DNA from: an uncultured Parabacteroides sp.
Lineage (GTDB): Bacteria; Bacteroidota; Bacteroidia; Bacteroidales; Tannerellaceae
Direction: 5' to 3'
Assembly: GCA_949296075.1 (NCBI GenBank)
Contig: CASFNG010000007.1
Coordinates: 1-64,000 of the forward strand
DNA: 64,000 bases
Under the pieces are notes generated by a model, which searched no databases, was not told the origin of the DNA, and was given only the letters and a program-made list of their open reading frames with translations. The position numbers and the translations under genes were made by a program. Below, one piece after another: positions 26,386 to 36,400 of this stretch; the first letter of the stretch is position 1; each line of letters opens with the position of its first letter.

Positions 26386-27537
26386 TTAAAATAACTCCGC
26401 CGCGACTCTCCGAGCCTCCGCATCGGTCGCCACGTAATCCTCATAAGAAGGCTTGGCGATGAAAGAGACTTTCCGCATCGTCCGCTCGATCACGTCGCTC
26501 ATACGCAAGAAACCGATACGGTCTTGCAGGAACGCGCCCACGACCACCTCATTGGCGGCATTCAACACGCAAGGGAGATTCCCGCCTTGTCGGGCAGCCT
26601 CGAAAGCGAACGCCAAATTCCGGAACCGATCCATGTCCGGCTCCTCGAAAGTCAACGTAGCATACTGATGAAAATCCAGCCGAGGAGCCATGCTCTTCAT
26701 GCGCATCGGGAAGGAAAAAGCATAAGCGATCGGCAACTTCATGTCCGGAATCCCTAACTGAGCGATCACGGCACCGTCCTCAAACTGCACCATCGAATGG
26801 ATCACGGATTGCGGATGCACCACCACTTGTACCTGATCCGGGGTCACGTTGAACAGCCATTTTGCCTCGATCATCTCGAAGCCCTTGTTCATCATCGAGG
26901 CGGAATCGATCGTTATCTTCGCTCCCATTGTCCAATTAGGATGACGCAACGCCTGTTCCTTCGTCACGGCAGCCAATTCCTCCATTGACTTTTGGCGGAA
27001 CGGTCCCCCGGATGCGGTCAACAAGATCTTCTCGATCGGATTATCGTAGGAACCCGCCAGACATTGGAAGATAGCCGAATGCTCGGAATCCACCGGCAAG
27101 ATAGGGACTTTGTGCTCAGCGGCCAGCCCCATAATCAGCTCTCCCGCCACAACCAAGGTCTCCTTATTTGCCAAGGCGATCGCCTTTCCCGCCTTGATGG
27201 CGGCGATAGTCGGTTTCAGTCCGGCATATCCCACCATCGCCGTAAGTACCATATCGATAGGTTCGGACTGTACCATCTGGGCGATAGCGTCCGCTCCCGC
27301 CCACACCTTGATGGGCAGATCCTCTAACGCCTCCTTTAGCTCAGGATATTTGCTCTCGTTGGCGATAACCACCACTTCCGGCATAAATTTCCGGGCTTGA
27401 CGGATCAATAAATCCACTTGATTATTCGCGGTCAAGGCATATATCTCGAAAAGATCCGGATGTTCGTTCACTACCTCCAAGGCCTGAGTGCCGATAGAGC
27501 CGGTAGAGCCCAAGATCGCTAACTGTCTTTTCTTCAT
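26386..27537 (-). CDS. dxr: 1-deoxy-D-xylulose 5-phosphate reductoisomerase
   Basis: A 383-residue enzyme of the non-mevalonate isoprenoid pathway. It converts DXP to 2-C-methyl-D-erythritol 4-phosphate with NADPH. The nucleotide motif GSTGSIGTQAL is at the N-terminus. The substrate and metal region VDSEHSAIFQCL and the flexible-loop segment HPNWTMGAKITIDSASMMNKG are intact. An in-frame TTG nine bases upstream is unlikely, and the ATG giving MKKRQLAILG fits family length. It is also the fosmidomycin target. Lies 5 nt after the M23 peptidase gene. Confidence 0.97.
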   Translation of the reverse strand: MKKRQLAILGSTGSIGTQALEVVNEHPDLFEIYALTANNQVDLLIRQARKFMPEVVVIANESKYPELKEALEDLPIKVWAGADAIAQMVQSEPIDMVLTAMVGYAGLKPTIAAIKAGKAIALANKETLVVAGELIMGLAAEHKVPILPVDSEHSAIFQCLAGSYDNPIEKILLTASGGPFRQKSMEELAAVTKEQALRHPNWTMGAKITIDSASMMNKGFEMIEAKWLFNVTPDQVQVVVHPQSVIHSMVQFEDGAVIAQLGIPDMKLPIAYAFSFPMRMKSMAPRLDFHQYATLTFEEPDMDRFRNLAFAFEAARQGGNLPCVLNAANEVVVGAFLQDRIGFLRMSDVIERTMRKVSFIAKPSYEDYVATDAEARRVAAELF

Positions 27538-27542
27538 TGACT

Positions 27543-28412
27543 TCAAAAAGCTATATATTCCTCCGGATTGACCGGACTCCCTTTATACCACAACTCGAAA
27601 TGCAGGTGCGGGCCGGTTGACAGATTCCCGGTATTACCGACTAACGCTATCGCCTCACCCGCGACTACATGATCGCCTACCTCTTTCAACAACAACTCGT
27701 TATGTTTATAGACAGATACGAAACCATTCTTATGTTGCACCTCGATCACGTTGCCATGATTCGGGTCAAATCCACAATAAATCACCGTGCCATCCAACGT
27801 GGCCAAGACGCTCTCTTTCGGGGCCGCCACCAAATCCACGCCATAATGGTGAATGTCTGTCTGGTAGCGGGACGAGATGACCCCGTTCACCGGCTTATAG
27901 AAAAAGAACTTGTCTGTCAGGTTCTTTCCCGGATCCACCAAGACGGACAGGTTATACTTCTCTTCCTCCTCATATTCCTTCACGAAAGCGGATTCTTCCT
28001 TGCCCCGGGGAATCTCATAGTTCATGTTGTTCCGGGCCAAGGAATCGATCTCCCGGATCGAATCCAGCTCAACCGTCCCGGATAGGATGCCTGCGACATT
28101 ATTTAAATACAAGGACTGGATCTCGATCATCCGCTCCAGGGAATCGGCACGCAAGGCATTCTGCATGATCTCCTTCCGCACCTCCACGTCCAAATAGCCC
28201 GGCAAATAATTGCGAATCGGGGTCTTGATAATGATAAATGCGGTAATGGCCACCAAGAAGAACGCGAACAGCGCCAACATCAAGAACGCGGACAACTGGG
28301 AAAGCCGGAAAGACCAGACCTCCTCCAACGTCCCCTCATTAATAAATGACAGCTTATACTTGAACCGAATCCGGTGCCAAAATGATTTCGTATTTTTCTT
28401 CTTTTGCCGCAT
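27543..28412 (-). CDS. M23 family metallopeptidase, membrane-anchored
   Basis: A 289-residue protein. It has a basic cytoplasmic N-terminus (~1-35), one transmembrane helix (~40-62), a periplasmic linker with probable coiled coil (~75-160) and a LytM/M23 domain (~175-285). Zinc ligands are visible in HHYGVDLVA (H-x3-D) and HLHFEL. It is expected to cleave peptidoglycan cross-links or, if inactive, to regulate such enzymes; all ligands seem present, so it is probably active. Between rimM and dxr in the operon. Confidence 0.92.
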   Translation of the reverse strand: MRQKKKNTKSFWHRIRFKYKLSFINEGTLEEVWSFRLSQLSAFLMLALFAFFLVAITAFIIIKTPIRNYLPGYLDVEVRKEIMQNALRADSLERMIEIQSLYLNNVAGILSGTVELDSIREIDSLARNNMNYEIPRGKEESAFVKEYEEEEKYNLSVLVDPGKNLTDKFFFYKPVNGVISSRYQTDIHHYGVDLVAAPKESVLATLDGTVIYCGFDPNHGNVIEVQHKNGFVSVYKHNELLLKEVGDHVVAGEAIALVGNTGNLSTGPHLHFELWYKGSPVNPEEYIAF

Positions 28413-28446
28413 ATACCCTGAGATCTCAAGACAAAGATACGCTCTT

Positions 28447-28968
28447 TTACAAATCTAACAGCCCTTCCGGCAAAGAAACCTTTAAGACGCGACTTTCCCA
28501 ATCGACCTCCTTAATCAGCTCTTCCGCCGCGGGGACCAATAACTCCTCGCCCTCATGCTCGACACGCAACAAGACATTGATCGTAGTCTCATCCACGCCG
28601 GTCACCACGCCAAGATCACCTTTATGTTCGTCATGTACCCGGAACCCGATCAAGCCGTCCCACGTCATATTGCCCGCGAGCTCGCTCTCGTCCACCGCGT
28701 CCAGCGGATAGAACACCTCCTTGTTCACGAACATCCGGGCCTCCTCCTCGGAATCCACGTCTTCCAGCTTCACCAAGATGACCGTATCCGTCTTATAGCG
28801 ATAATCCTCCACGAAGAAGGGGACCAGGATCCCATCCATCTCGCATACGATATAAGGATCCTCGGCATCCTCCAGCACATCGCTGCTCGTCACCAACGAC
28901 AGTTCCCCCTTTATGCCATGAGGCTTGGCGAATTGCCCAATCTTGAAAACCTCGTCTTCCCTGATCAT
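28447..28968 (-). CDS. rimM: Ribosome maturation factor RimM
   Basis: A 173-residue two-domain protein that helps assemble the 30S head and binds ribosomal protein S19. The N-terminal RimM barrel starts IGQFAKPHGIKGELSLV. The PRC-barrel C-terminal domain has LIGFRVHDEHKGDLGVVTGV and LLVPAAEELIKEVD. It follows murA by 15 nt. The usual rimM neighbours (rpsP, trmD, rplS) are absent. Confidence 0.95.
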   Translation of the reverse strand: MIREDEVFKIGQFAKPHGIKGELSLVTSSDVLEDAEDPYIVCEMDGILVPFFVEDYRYKTDTVILVKLEDVDSEEEARMFVNKEVFYPLDAVDESELAGNMTWDGLIGFRVHDEHKGDLGVVTGVDETTINVLLRVEHEGEELLVPAAEELIKEVDWESRVLKVSLPEGLLDL

Positions 28969-28983
28969 GCTCTCTCCTTCTCC

Positions 28984-30288
28984 TTAAATCCGTGTGATAC
29001 GCGCGCCGATCCGGTTCAAGCGCTTATCAATATCTTGGTAACCCCGGTCAATCTGGTCTATATTATGGATCGTGCTGGTACCCTCCGCGCTCATGGCGGC
29101 GATCAGCAAGGCGATTCCCGCCCGTATATCCGGGGAGACCATCGTAGAGCCACGCAACCTAAACCGGTTACCCAGTCCGATCACCGTGGCCCGATGCGGG
29201 TCGCAAAGGATGATCTGCGCACCCATATCGATCAATTTATCCACAAAAAAGAGGCGGCTCTCGAACATCTTCTGGTGGATCAGCACACTGCCCACCGCCT
29301 GTGTAGCCACGACCAAGAAAACGCTCAGCAGGTCTGGCGTAAGCCCCGGCCAAGGAGCGTCAGCGATCGTCATGATCGAGCCGTCGATAAACGTATCTAT
29401 CTGGTACGAGTCGTGCCGGGGTATATGAATATCATCCCCCCGTTGCTCCACGGTAATGCCCAACCTCCGGAAAGAGTCCGGAATGATGCCCAGCTTATCG
29501 TAGCCCGTATCCTTGATCGTGATCTCCGAACCGGTCATGGCCGCCATCCCGATGAAGCTGCCCACCTCGATCATGTCGGGGAGGATCGTATGCTCCGTGC
29601 CCGACAGCTCGCGGACGCCCTCAATCGTCAGCAAGTTCGAGCCGACTCCGGAAATCCTCGCGCCCATACGGTTCAGCATGGCCGACAATTGTTGAAGATA
29701 AGGCTCGCAAGCGGCGTTATAGATCGTCGTGATCCCCTCGGCCAACACGGCCGCCATCAGGATATTCGCGGTCCCTGTCACGGAGGCCTCGTCAAGGAGC
29801 ATATACGCCCCCTTCAGTTGCCGGGCCTCGATCTCGTATAATTGCCGCTCGGCGTCGTAGCTGAAGCAGGCTCCTAACTTCTGGATCCCGACAAAATGCG
29901 TATCCAGCCGGCGCCTGCCGATCTTGTCGCCACCGGGCTTAGGGATCAAAGCCTTGCCGAACCGTGCCACCAAAGGCCCCACGATCATCACGGATCCCCT
30001 CAAGCTGGCGCTTTTCCGCAGGAACTCGTCTGTCCGCATGTAGTCGAGATCCACCTCATCCGCCTGGAACGTGTAGGTATCCGAGGAGAGATGCTCCACC
30101 TTCACCCGCATATCCCGCAGGAGCTGGATCAGGTTATTCACGTCCAGTATATCCGGCACGTTGTGTATCGTCACCTTTTCCGGGGTAAGCAGCGTGGCGC
30201 AGATCACCTCCAGCGCCTCGTTCTTCGCCCCTTGCGGGACGATCTCGCCCGACAAACGGCAGCCCCCTTCTATGACAAACGAGCTCAT
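28984..30288 (-). CDS. murA: UDP-N-acetylglucosamine 1-carboxyvinyltransferase, Asp-type
   Basis: A 434-residue enzyme catalysing the first committed step of peptidoglycan synthesis, the transfer of enolpyruvate to UDP-GlcNAc. The N-terminus has the substrate motif PQGAKNEAL (~18-26). Aligning PGGDKIGRRRLDTH with the family (PGGCxIGxRPxDLH) puts Asp121 where E. coli has catalytic Cys115. The codon (29926-29928) reads GAC. A Cys-to-Asp change at this site is known to keep activity but prevent fosfomycin alkylation. Overlaps the DUF4290 gene by 4 nt, so translation is probably coupled. Confidence 0.96.
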   Translation of the reverse strand: MSSFVIEGGCRLSGEIVPQGAKNEALEVICATLLTPEKVTIHNVPDILDVNNLIQLLRDMRVKVEHLSSDTYTFQADEVDLDYMRTDEFLRKSASLRGSVMIVGPLVARFGKALIPKPGGDKIGRRRLDTHFVGIQKLGACFSYDAERQLYEIEARQLKGAYMLLDEASVTGTANILMAAVLAEGITTIYNAACEPYLQQLSAMLNRMGARISGVGSNLLTIEGVRELSGTEHTILPDMIEVGSFIGMAAMTGSEITIKDTGYDKLGIIPDSFRRLGITVEQRGDDIHIPRHDSYQIDTFIDGSIMTIADAPWPGLTPDLLSVFLVVATQAVGSVLIHQKMFESRLFFVDKLIDMGAQIILCDPHRATVIGLGNRFRLRGSTMVSPDIRAGIALLIAAMSAEGTSTIHNIDQIDRGYQDIDKRLNRIGARITRI

Positions 30289-30890
30289 CGTCCTTTCCGG
30301 CTAAAGTTTCTCTTGTTTCCTCCGCTATTATTACGAGCCAGTATCTCCCGGCTCTCCGTCAGTTTATGCTCTTCCTCGCTCAAGCGGATCTGCCCGCCGG
30401 ACAGTTCCTCCAGATCCTTGAAGATCTTCCCGTCATCCACGGTCTCCTTATTCCAGGTGAGGAAGGATTTCTTCATCTGGTTCGCCAGCATATGCACCAA
30501 TTGGTCTTTCGCGGGGCCGGGCTCCATCTCCGTCGCCTTCCGGATCATCAGCTCCAGGGTTTTCCCGTAATGGCGATAGCGGATCCGGTTATTGTTATAA
30601 GGGATACGTGGCGGACGGGTATATAGGTTCTCTTTCTTCACGATCTCGTAGGGATAGTCGATGTCTAACTTGAAATCCGCCATGATCGCCAAGTGATCCC
30701 AAAGGATATGCTTAAAGTCGTTCACGTCGCGCAAGTGCGGGAACATATTCCCCATGATATTGATGATCGTATTGGCGCAACGCTTCCTCTCCTCCCGATC
30801 CTGGATCGTGATGCAGTAATCCACCATGTTCTGTATGTTACGTCCGTATTCGGGAAGGGCCAATCTTTTTCCTTCTGTGTTATATTTCAT
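30285..30890 (-). CDS. DUF4290 family protein
   Basis: A 201-residue soluble protein of the Bacteroidetes DUF4290 family, function unknown. It begins MKYNTEGKRLALPEYGRNIQ, contains DFKHILWDHLAIMADFKLDIDYPYE (~83-107), and has a basic low-complexity tail (~185-201, NNSGGNKRNFSRKGR) that might bind nucleic acid. First gene of the murA-rimM-M23-dxr-rseP operon and overlaps murA by 4 nt. No catalytic motif is visible. Confidence 0.85.
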   Translation of the reverse strand: MKYNTEGKRLALPEYGRNIQNMVDYCITIQDREERKRCANTIINIMGNMFPHLRDVNDFKHILWDHLAIMADFKLDIDYPYEIVKKENLYTRPPRIPYNNNRIRYRHYGKTLELMIRKATEMEPGPAKDQLVHMLANQMKKSFLTWNKETVDDGKIFKDLEELSGGQIRLSEEEHKLTESREILARNNSGGNKRNFSRKGR

Positions 30891-30912
30891 TCTTCGCTAT
30901 ATTGTTTATGCG

Positions 30913-30943
30913 CGAATTTACGCATTATTATCGAGATGGCGAA
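30913..30943 (-). promoter_or_regulatory. Promoter of the DUF4290-murA operon
   Basis: On the minus strand TTCG (30940-30943), 19 nt, then TAAATTCG (30913-30920). One base departs from the TTTG -33 element. It overlaps the end of the upstream GNAT gene. Confidence 0.5.
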
Positions 30944-31422
30944 ACTTTGAGCTCGTAATCAACCACATCCAGCCAGCAACCGAATTTCAACCCAACCTGC
31001 TCAAAACATGAGACTTTCTTGAATCCCAATTTCTCGTGCAAGGCGAAGCTCGCCTCGTTGCCCTCCGTGATGCAGGCGATCAAGGCCCGGTAGCCGCGGG
31101 AGGCGCAGGCCGCGATCAGCCGCTCCATCAGCTTCCGCCCGATCCCCCTGCCCGTATGTCCCGGCGAGAGATAGACAGTCGTCTCTACCGTATGCCGGTA
31201 GGCGGCCTTCTCTTTCCAGGAGTGCGCGTAGCAAAAGCCGACCACCTCGCCCTCCTCCTCATAGACCATATAAGGGTAGCGCGAGGCGATCGCCCCGATC
31301 CTCTCCCGCATATCCTCCTCGCTCACGGGCTCCGTGTCGAACGTCGCCACGCTATGCTCCACATACTCGTTGTAAATCATCGCGATCGCCCGGGCGTCGC
31401 TTAAACGCACATTCCTGATCAT
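30928..31422 (-). CDS. GNAT family N-acetyltransferase (phosphinothricin acetyltransferase-like)
   Basis: A 164-residue acetyltransferase from the ATG giving MIRNVRLSDARAIAMIYN. The acetyl-CoA motif is SPGHTGRGIGRKLMERL (~90-106). Residues YVEHSVATFDTEPVSEEDM and ITEGNEASFALHEKLGFKKV are typical of the PAT/BAR and YncA-like subgroup, whose members acetylate phosphinothricin, methionine sulfoximine or related amines. The frame extends upstream to 31539 but through a terminator and promoter, so the short form is chosen. Substrate not determined. Confidence 0.9.
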   Translation of the reverse strand: MIRNVRLSDARAIAMIYNEYVEHSVATFDTEPVSEEDMRERIGAIASRYPYMVYEEEGEVVGFCYAHSWKEKAAYRHTVETTVYLSPGHTGRGIGRKLMERLIAACASRGYRALIACITEGNEASFALHEKLGFKKVSCFEQVGLKFGCWLDVVDYELKVSPSR

Positions 31423-31449
31423 ATGGCTTGTCCTTTCTGTTTGACACGG

Positions 31450-31457
31450 CGAAGATA
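31450..31457 (-). promoter_or_regulatory. -7 element for the GNAT gene
   Basis: TATCTTCG on the minus strand, 28 nt before the GNAT ATG. No TTTG at -33, because that position falls in the SusD terminator. Confidence 0.45.
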
Positions 31458-31470
31458 CGTTATTATTCAC

Positions 31471-31536
31471 AAAAAGAGGGGCACGTTTCCGGTAAAACAT
31501 CGGGTTCGTTTTACCGAAACATCGTGCCCCTTTTTC
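31471..31536 (-). terminator. Terminator after the first SusC/SusD pair
   Basis: A long imperfect hairpin: GGGGCACG and TTTCGGTAAAAC pair with GTTTTACCGGAAAC and GTGCCCC, followed by TCTTTTT on the minus strand. It lies 37 nt beyond the SusD stop codon. Confidence 0.85.
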
Positions 31537-31572
31537 CATATCATCCGGAGCTATATCTATTTGCCGGATGGC

Positions 31573-33465
31573 TTAAATGTCCGGGTCCACCGGCTCCACC
31601 ACCAAAGGCTCTATATTGTTTTCCGCCCCCGGATAACCTTTGTTCTGGTTGATCACGCCTCCCGTATTGCTCGTGATGGCCGTTTCCGGGATAGGCCACA
31701 AGATATGGTGGACGCTCATGCGGTATTCCCCGTTCGGGATCTTGACTCCCTTGTTGAAGAAATTGTTCTTGCTGGTCACCCAGTCGAAATAGAAATTCAC
31801 GCCCGTATCCTTGCGATTAGTGCCGACACCTCCCGGCCCGGAGATATTATCCAAGCCGTACACCCGTCCGCCGAACGCCTCGCAGGGTTTTCCGGTCTTG
31901 GCGTAGAGATAGGAGATCCTTACCAACTCGACATGGCGGTTCTCCTCGTAATACAACTCGCGGGCACGCTCGGCCAACACCTCCGCGATCCCCACATTCC
32001 CGCTCAGCGGCTCCGCGCCGGCACGCTCACGGACGACGTTCAGCATCGCCGCCTCATTCGCCATATCTCCTTTCCAATAATAACATTCCGCCAGCATCAG
32101 GTAAACCTCCGCCGAGCGGTAGACATACCACGGCGTCTCGCCTCCCTGGAAGTCCTGGGTTTTCGTAGGATCCGGGACAAACAGCTTGTAATGAGGCCAC
32201 ATGTACCAGCAACGGATCGAGTCGGCCACGGAAAGATCGACCGGGCGGATCAGGTTCTGCCCGTAATAGGGATTATTCCCCTTCTTCAATCCCGGATCAT
32301 TGTAACGCAGTTCCTCCATGCGCATCCAGCTATCGTGGTTGAACGGCCCGCGCAGATCGTTCTTCTCCTTGTCGGTCCAGATCTCATACTGATAGTAATT
32401 CGTAGGACGCAGCGTGCCGATGCCGCGCCCATAGCGGGAGTCATTATCGATTTCCGTATTCTTATCCGCCTTATCCGGGGCGATGGCGGTTCCGCTCTTG
32501 CCGTCCGGGGTCTTGATGGCTCCCCCTTTCGCCCAATAAGGCAGGCCATTACGCATCGTATAGATCCGGTTGTCCTTATCCAGCGGGGTCGTGGTCGGGT
32601 GAGCTACCACATAGAGGATCCCTTCCGTGTTGCTCATGTCTGTCTTCGCCTCTACGCTATGCAGGTCGTGCATCAGGTTCGTATGGGGCTTTGTCTGGTT
32701 ACCCGTGAAACGGCGCGTCATCAGCGGATGGCGCCCTACCACCTCTTTCCCGATCTCGACAGCCCGGTCAAAATCGCCGGTAGCCATACAGATTTTCATC
32801 AACAAGACACCGCAGGCGTCCTTATTGGCACGTCCGCGAGGCTGTACCTCAGGTACCCACCGATACGCGAACTCCAAGTCTTTCTTGCATTGCTCAAGGA
32901 TACTCCACCGGTCATAGGTATAAAAATCCAGTTTAGGCTCGGTGATCTCCCTGTTCAGGTAAGGGACATCGCCAAACTGGTGCGTCAATTTATAGTAACG
33001 ATAGGCACGTTGGAAATAAGCGGCTCCCAGTACGGCCTTCCGCTCCGCCTCATCCTTATACGTAGCCGCGTCCAAACGGCTGATCACGATATTGGCGTAT
33101 TTGATTCCCTTGAAGCCCTCTTCCCAATACCATTTGTTCTTTCCTTTCATGTCACTCTTGGTACGCGAGGGCATCATCTCGTTATCCAAATCCACCAACG
33201 AGCCACTCTCGTCCGTCTTCCCGTGGACAGCTATATCGGTCAGGTACATCTCCGTCAGTATCGGGGCGCCATCCCCGAAGAACTCATGCCGCATATTGCG
33301 CTCGCAAGCCGTCAGTGCGGCATAAAGCCCGTTCGCGTCCACATAGGTATTTTCCGGTGAATAGAAAGAGAGCGGCTTCGGTTCTAACCAACTTTCACTG
33401 CACGAGTTCAGCATCGGCAGCATCGCCAACGCGAGGATAGTCCATTTTTTCTTATTGAGATTCAT
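31573..33465 (-). CDS. SusD/RagB-family outer-membrane lipoprotein (system 1)
   Basis: A 630-residue surface lipoprotein with a signal peptide ending at a cysteine in MLPMLNSC (Cys22). The SusD fold is suggested by FYSPENTYVDANGLYAALTAC near the N-terminus, GAAYFQRAYRYYKLTHQFGDVPYLNREI (~147-174, TPR-like helices) and VYRSAEVYLMLAECYYWKGD near ~450. It acts as the ligand-binding lid on the SusC partner. It starts 21 nt after the SusC stop, and a strong terminator follows. No glycosidase or protease is adjacent, so the ligand is not predicted. Confidence 0.95.
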   Translation of the reverse strand: MNLNKKKWTILALAMLPMLNSCSESWLEPKPLSFYSPENTYVDANGLYAALTACERNMRHEFFGDGAPILTEMYLTDIAVHGKTDESGSLVDLDNEMMPSRTKSDMKGKNKWYWEEGFKGIKYANIVISRLDAATYKDEAERKAVLGAAYFQRAYRYYKLTHQFGDVPYLNREITEPKLDFYTYDRWSILEQCKKDLEFAYRWVPEVQPRGRANKDACGVLLMKICMATGDFDRAVEIGKEVVGRHPLMTRRFTGNQTKPHTNLMHDLHSVEAKTDMSNTEGILYVVAHPTTTPLDKDNRIYTMRNGLPYWAKGGAIKTPDGKSGTAIAPDKADKNTEIDNDSRYGRGIGTLRPTNYYQYEIWTDKEKNDLRGPFNHDSWMRMEELRYNDPGLKKGNNPYYGQNLIRPVDLSVADSIRCWYMWPHYKLFVPDPTKTQDFQGGETPWYVYRSAEVYLMLAECYYWKGDMANEAAMLNVVRERAGAEPLSGNVGIAEVLAERARELYYEENRHVELVRISYLYAKTGKPCEAFGGRVYGLDNISGPGGVGTNRKDTGVNFYFDWVTSKNNFFNKGVKIPNGEYRMSVHHILWPIPETAITSNTGGVINQNKGYPGAENNIEPLVVEPVDPDI

Positions 33466-33486
33466 GTCTTTAGTCTTTCAGATGAG

Positions 33487-36400
33487 TTATAAAGTAAAGT
33501 TCACGCCAAAGTTCACGGTACGCAGTGTCGTATCGCCTCCTTCCGGATCGCCGAAACTCCAGCCGGTTATCACGAACGGATTGCGAACAGCCAACGAGAA
33601 CCGCATATTTTGCACCGCGATTTTCTTCAGCCAGCTCTTCGGCACGTTATACGACAAAGTAATATTTTCCATGCGGACAAAGGTCTTCCGCACGTAATTG
33701 CTCCCCTTGTTCGTGGATCCGATACGGGCGTAATCGTTAGTCGGATTATCGGCTGTCCAGCGAGGAATATCCACGATCGTATAACGGTCGTACATCCCTC
33801 CCGTGTTCGCCGCACGGTTAAACGTATTATAGTGCCCTACGTGCGAATAAAGCATGAACGAGAGCGTCAGATCCTTGAAGAAGGTCAGTTCGTTGCGCAA
33901 GGACCAATTATAGCGAGGTGTCTTATAACCTTGGAATACCTTGTCTTTCGTGTCCAAAACCCCGTCCCCGTTTTGATCGACATACTTGAAGTCGCCGGGC
34001 TTGTTCCCGTATTTAGAGGCCTCTTCCGCCTCATCCAATTGCCAAACGCCATCGCGTTTATAGTCCCAGATCTGCTCCGTATCATGGCCTATGAACCATT
34101 GGTTCTCGTAGTCGTCGGCCTCCTTATGGCCGATCACGTTCCCCTGTTCGTCTTTCACCTCTTCCAGATCGCCATACAGATGCTTGATCTTACGCCGGTT
34201 GAACGAGAAAGTGCCGCTCGCGTTCCAGGAGAAATTGTCGCGATCGATCAGATCGGCGTTCAAAGATAGCTCAAAACCGCGATTTGTCAAAGCTCCTAAA
34301 TTGGCCATCACGCTGGCGTATCCCAAGATGGACGGCAAGGAACGGTTCACCAACAGGTCGTTCGACTCCGCCATATAGGTTTCGGCACTACCACTCAGCT
34401 TATCCCCGAACAAAGAGAAGTCCAACCCGATATTATAGGATGCCGTCCGTTCCCATTTCAATTGGCTGTTAGGCATCCGGTTGATATAGACCTGCGAGGT
34501 CAGATAGACGTTGCCATTCGTATCTATATAGGTATAAGGCCCGGAATTGAGCTGAGCCAACGCCTCATACTGGCCAATGTCTCGGTTTCCGTTCTGCCCC
34601 CAGGAGAAACGCAGCTTACCGTAATTCAACCAATGAGCGCTACCTTCCATGAAGCTCTCGGAGGTGAACACCCATCCCAAGGCGACCGCCGGGAAGGTGG
34701 CCCGCGGGTTCATCTGCCCGAACGCGGAATAACCGTCGCGGCGGATCGAGGCTGTCAGCATATACCGATCCTTGAATGAATAGAACAAGCGACCCATCAA
34801 GGCATCGCCCGTCCGGTAAGTGTCATTGCTGGAGACGGAAGGAGCCATGCCGGCGCCGAGGTTATGGAAACTCAGCACGTCGCTGGGCGAATAGAGCTTG
34901 TTGCCCGCCACGGTCTGCCACCATTGTTCCTTCTCCGCGTTGGCCAAGAAGGTAGCTTCCACCCGGTGATTCTCGCCAAACTCCCTCTTCCAACGCACGA
35001 TATTGTCGATCTGCCAATTAAACGTCTTCTCGTTCTTCCGCTCGGAGCGGCCGCCGTCTCCCGCCCACTCGGGATGCTTGGACGACTCATGGTTCATGTA
35101 CTCGTACCAATGATAGCGGGGCGTGAAATTCATCTGGTACTCGAAACCGAAAGGCAACCGGACGATCGCGTACAAATTGGCGTTGAGATCGTGATTAATA
35201 TCCCTCCTATCCCGGTACAGGTTGTCGAAAAAGGGATTTTTCGTGTTGTTATCACCCGAGGGATACATCCGGTAAGGGCTATCCTCGATGTCAATGTCGT
35301 TCGTTGTGAAGGGGGAGTTGTGCTCGCGCTGCTCCACGTCAGCCGACAAGTAACCGCCCAAACGGCTAGCGAACTGGGCGTTCACGCCTACCGTCAGGAA
35401 AGAGGTCACTTTCGATTCGAGGTTCAGGCGGGAACGGAAGTTACGGTAACGATCCCCAACGACCACGCCCTCGCGGTCCGCGTAGCCCAGCGACCAATAG
35501 TAGGAAAGATCCTCCTTCCGGTTGGAGACGCTCACCGTGTAATCTTGCTGCAATCCGTTCTGGAAAACCACGTCATCCCAATCCGTCTCCACGCCATTCA
35601 AATAGTTCTCCATCTCGATGGTCTTGAAGTTCAGCCGGGTCAGCCATTTATAGATCATCGTCTTCTCATCCGGCAAGGTAGACACAGGTGTCTTTTGGTC
35701 GTAGTTATACCAAGCCAAGGGATCGATCCCCGCGGCCGACAAGGTGCGCGGATCCGCGAATTTTCCCGGTTGGGCCGCCATCTCCTCTGCGGTCATCAGG
35801 CTCTCCCCGTACTCTTGCCTGAACTTGATGAAGCCCGCCCCATCCACGGTCTTGGGCAGGCGCGCGTTGCTGACCACACCCACATTCGCATTGAACGAGA
35901 TCACGGGTTTCCCCGTTTTCCCCTTTTTCGTGGTAATGGCCACTACCCCGTTGGCGGCCTTCGCCCCATATACAGCCACCGAGCTGGCATCTTTCAGCAC
36001 GTCGATGTTCTCTATATCCATCGGGTTGATGTCTTGTAGGGATCCGTCGTAGATCACCCCATCCAAGACCAGCAATGGGGAGGATCCCGCCTTCAGCGAG
36101 TTCTTTCCCCGGATCTGGAGATCCGCCGTACCCGCGGCGTCGGTTGACATGGAGATCGACAGCCCGGAGGCACTGGCACGCAGTAAGTCCTGTACCGAGC
36201 GGGGTGCCTCACTCTCCAATTTATCCGTCTTCACGCGCGAGATCGCCCCGGTCAGGTCTTTCTTCTTGGCCGTACCGTATCCGATCACGACCACCTCCTC
36301 CAGCTCCTCCATATCTTCCCGCAGGGTCACGTCGATCACCCGCTGGCTACCGACCTCTATCTCATAGGAGCGATGCCCGATATAGGAGAACACGAGGATA

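Noticed and set aside
28555..29841. 428-codon plus-strand frame opposite rimM and murA
   Set aside because: It spans two confidently identified genes on the other strand and has shadow-type composition.
31423..33360. 645-codon plus-strand open frame
   Set aside because: It lies almost wholly antisense to the SusD gene of system 1, has an Arg/His/Ile-rich composition without domains, and is a shadow of codon use on the other strand.
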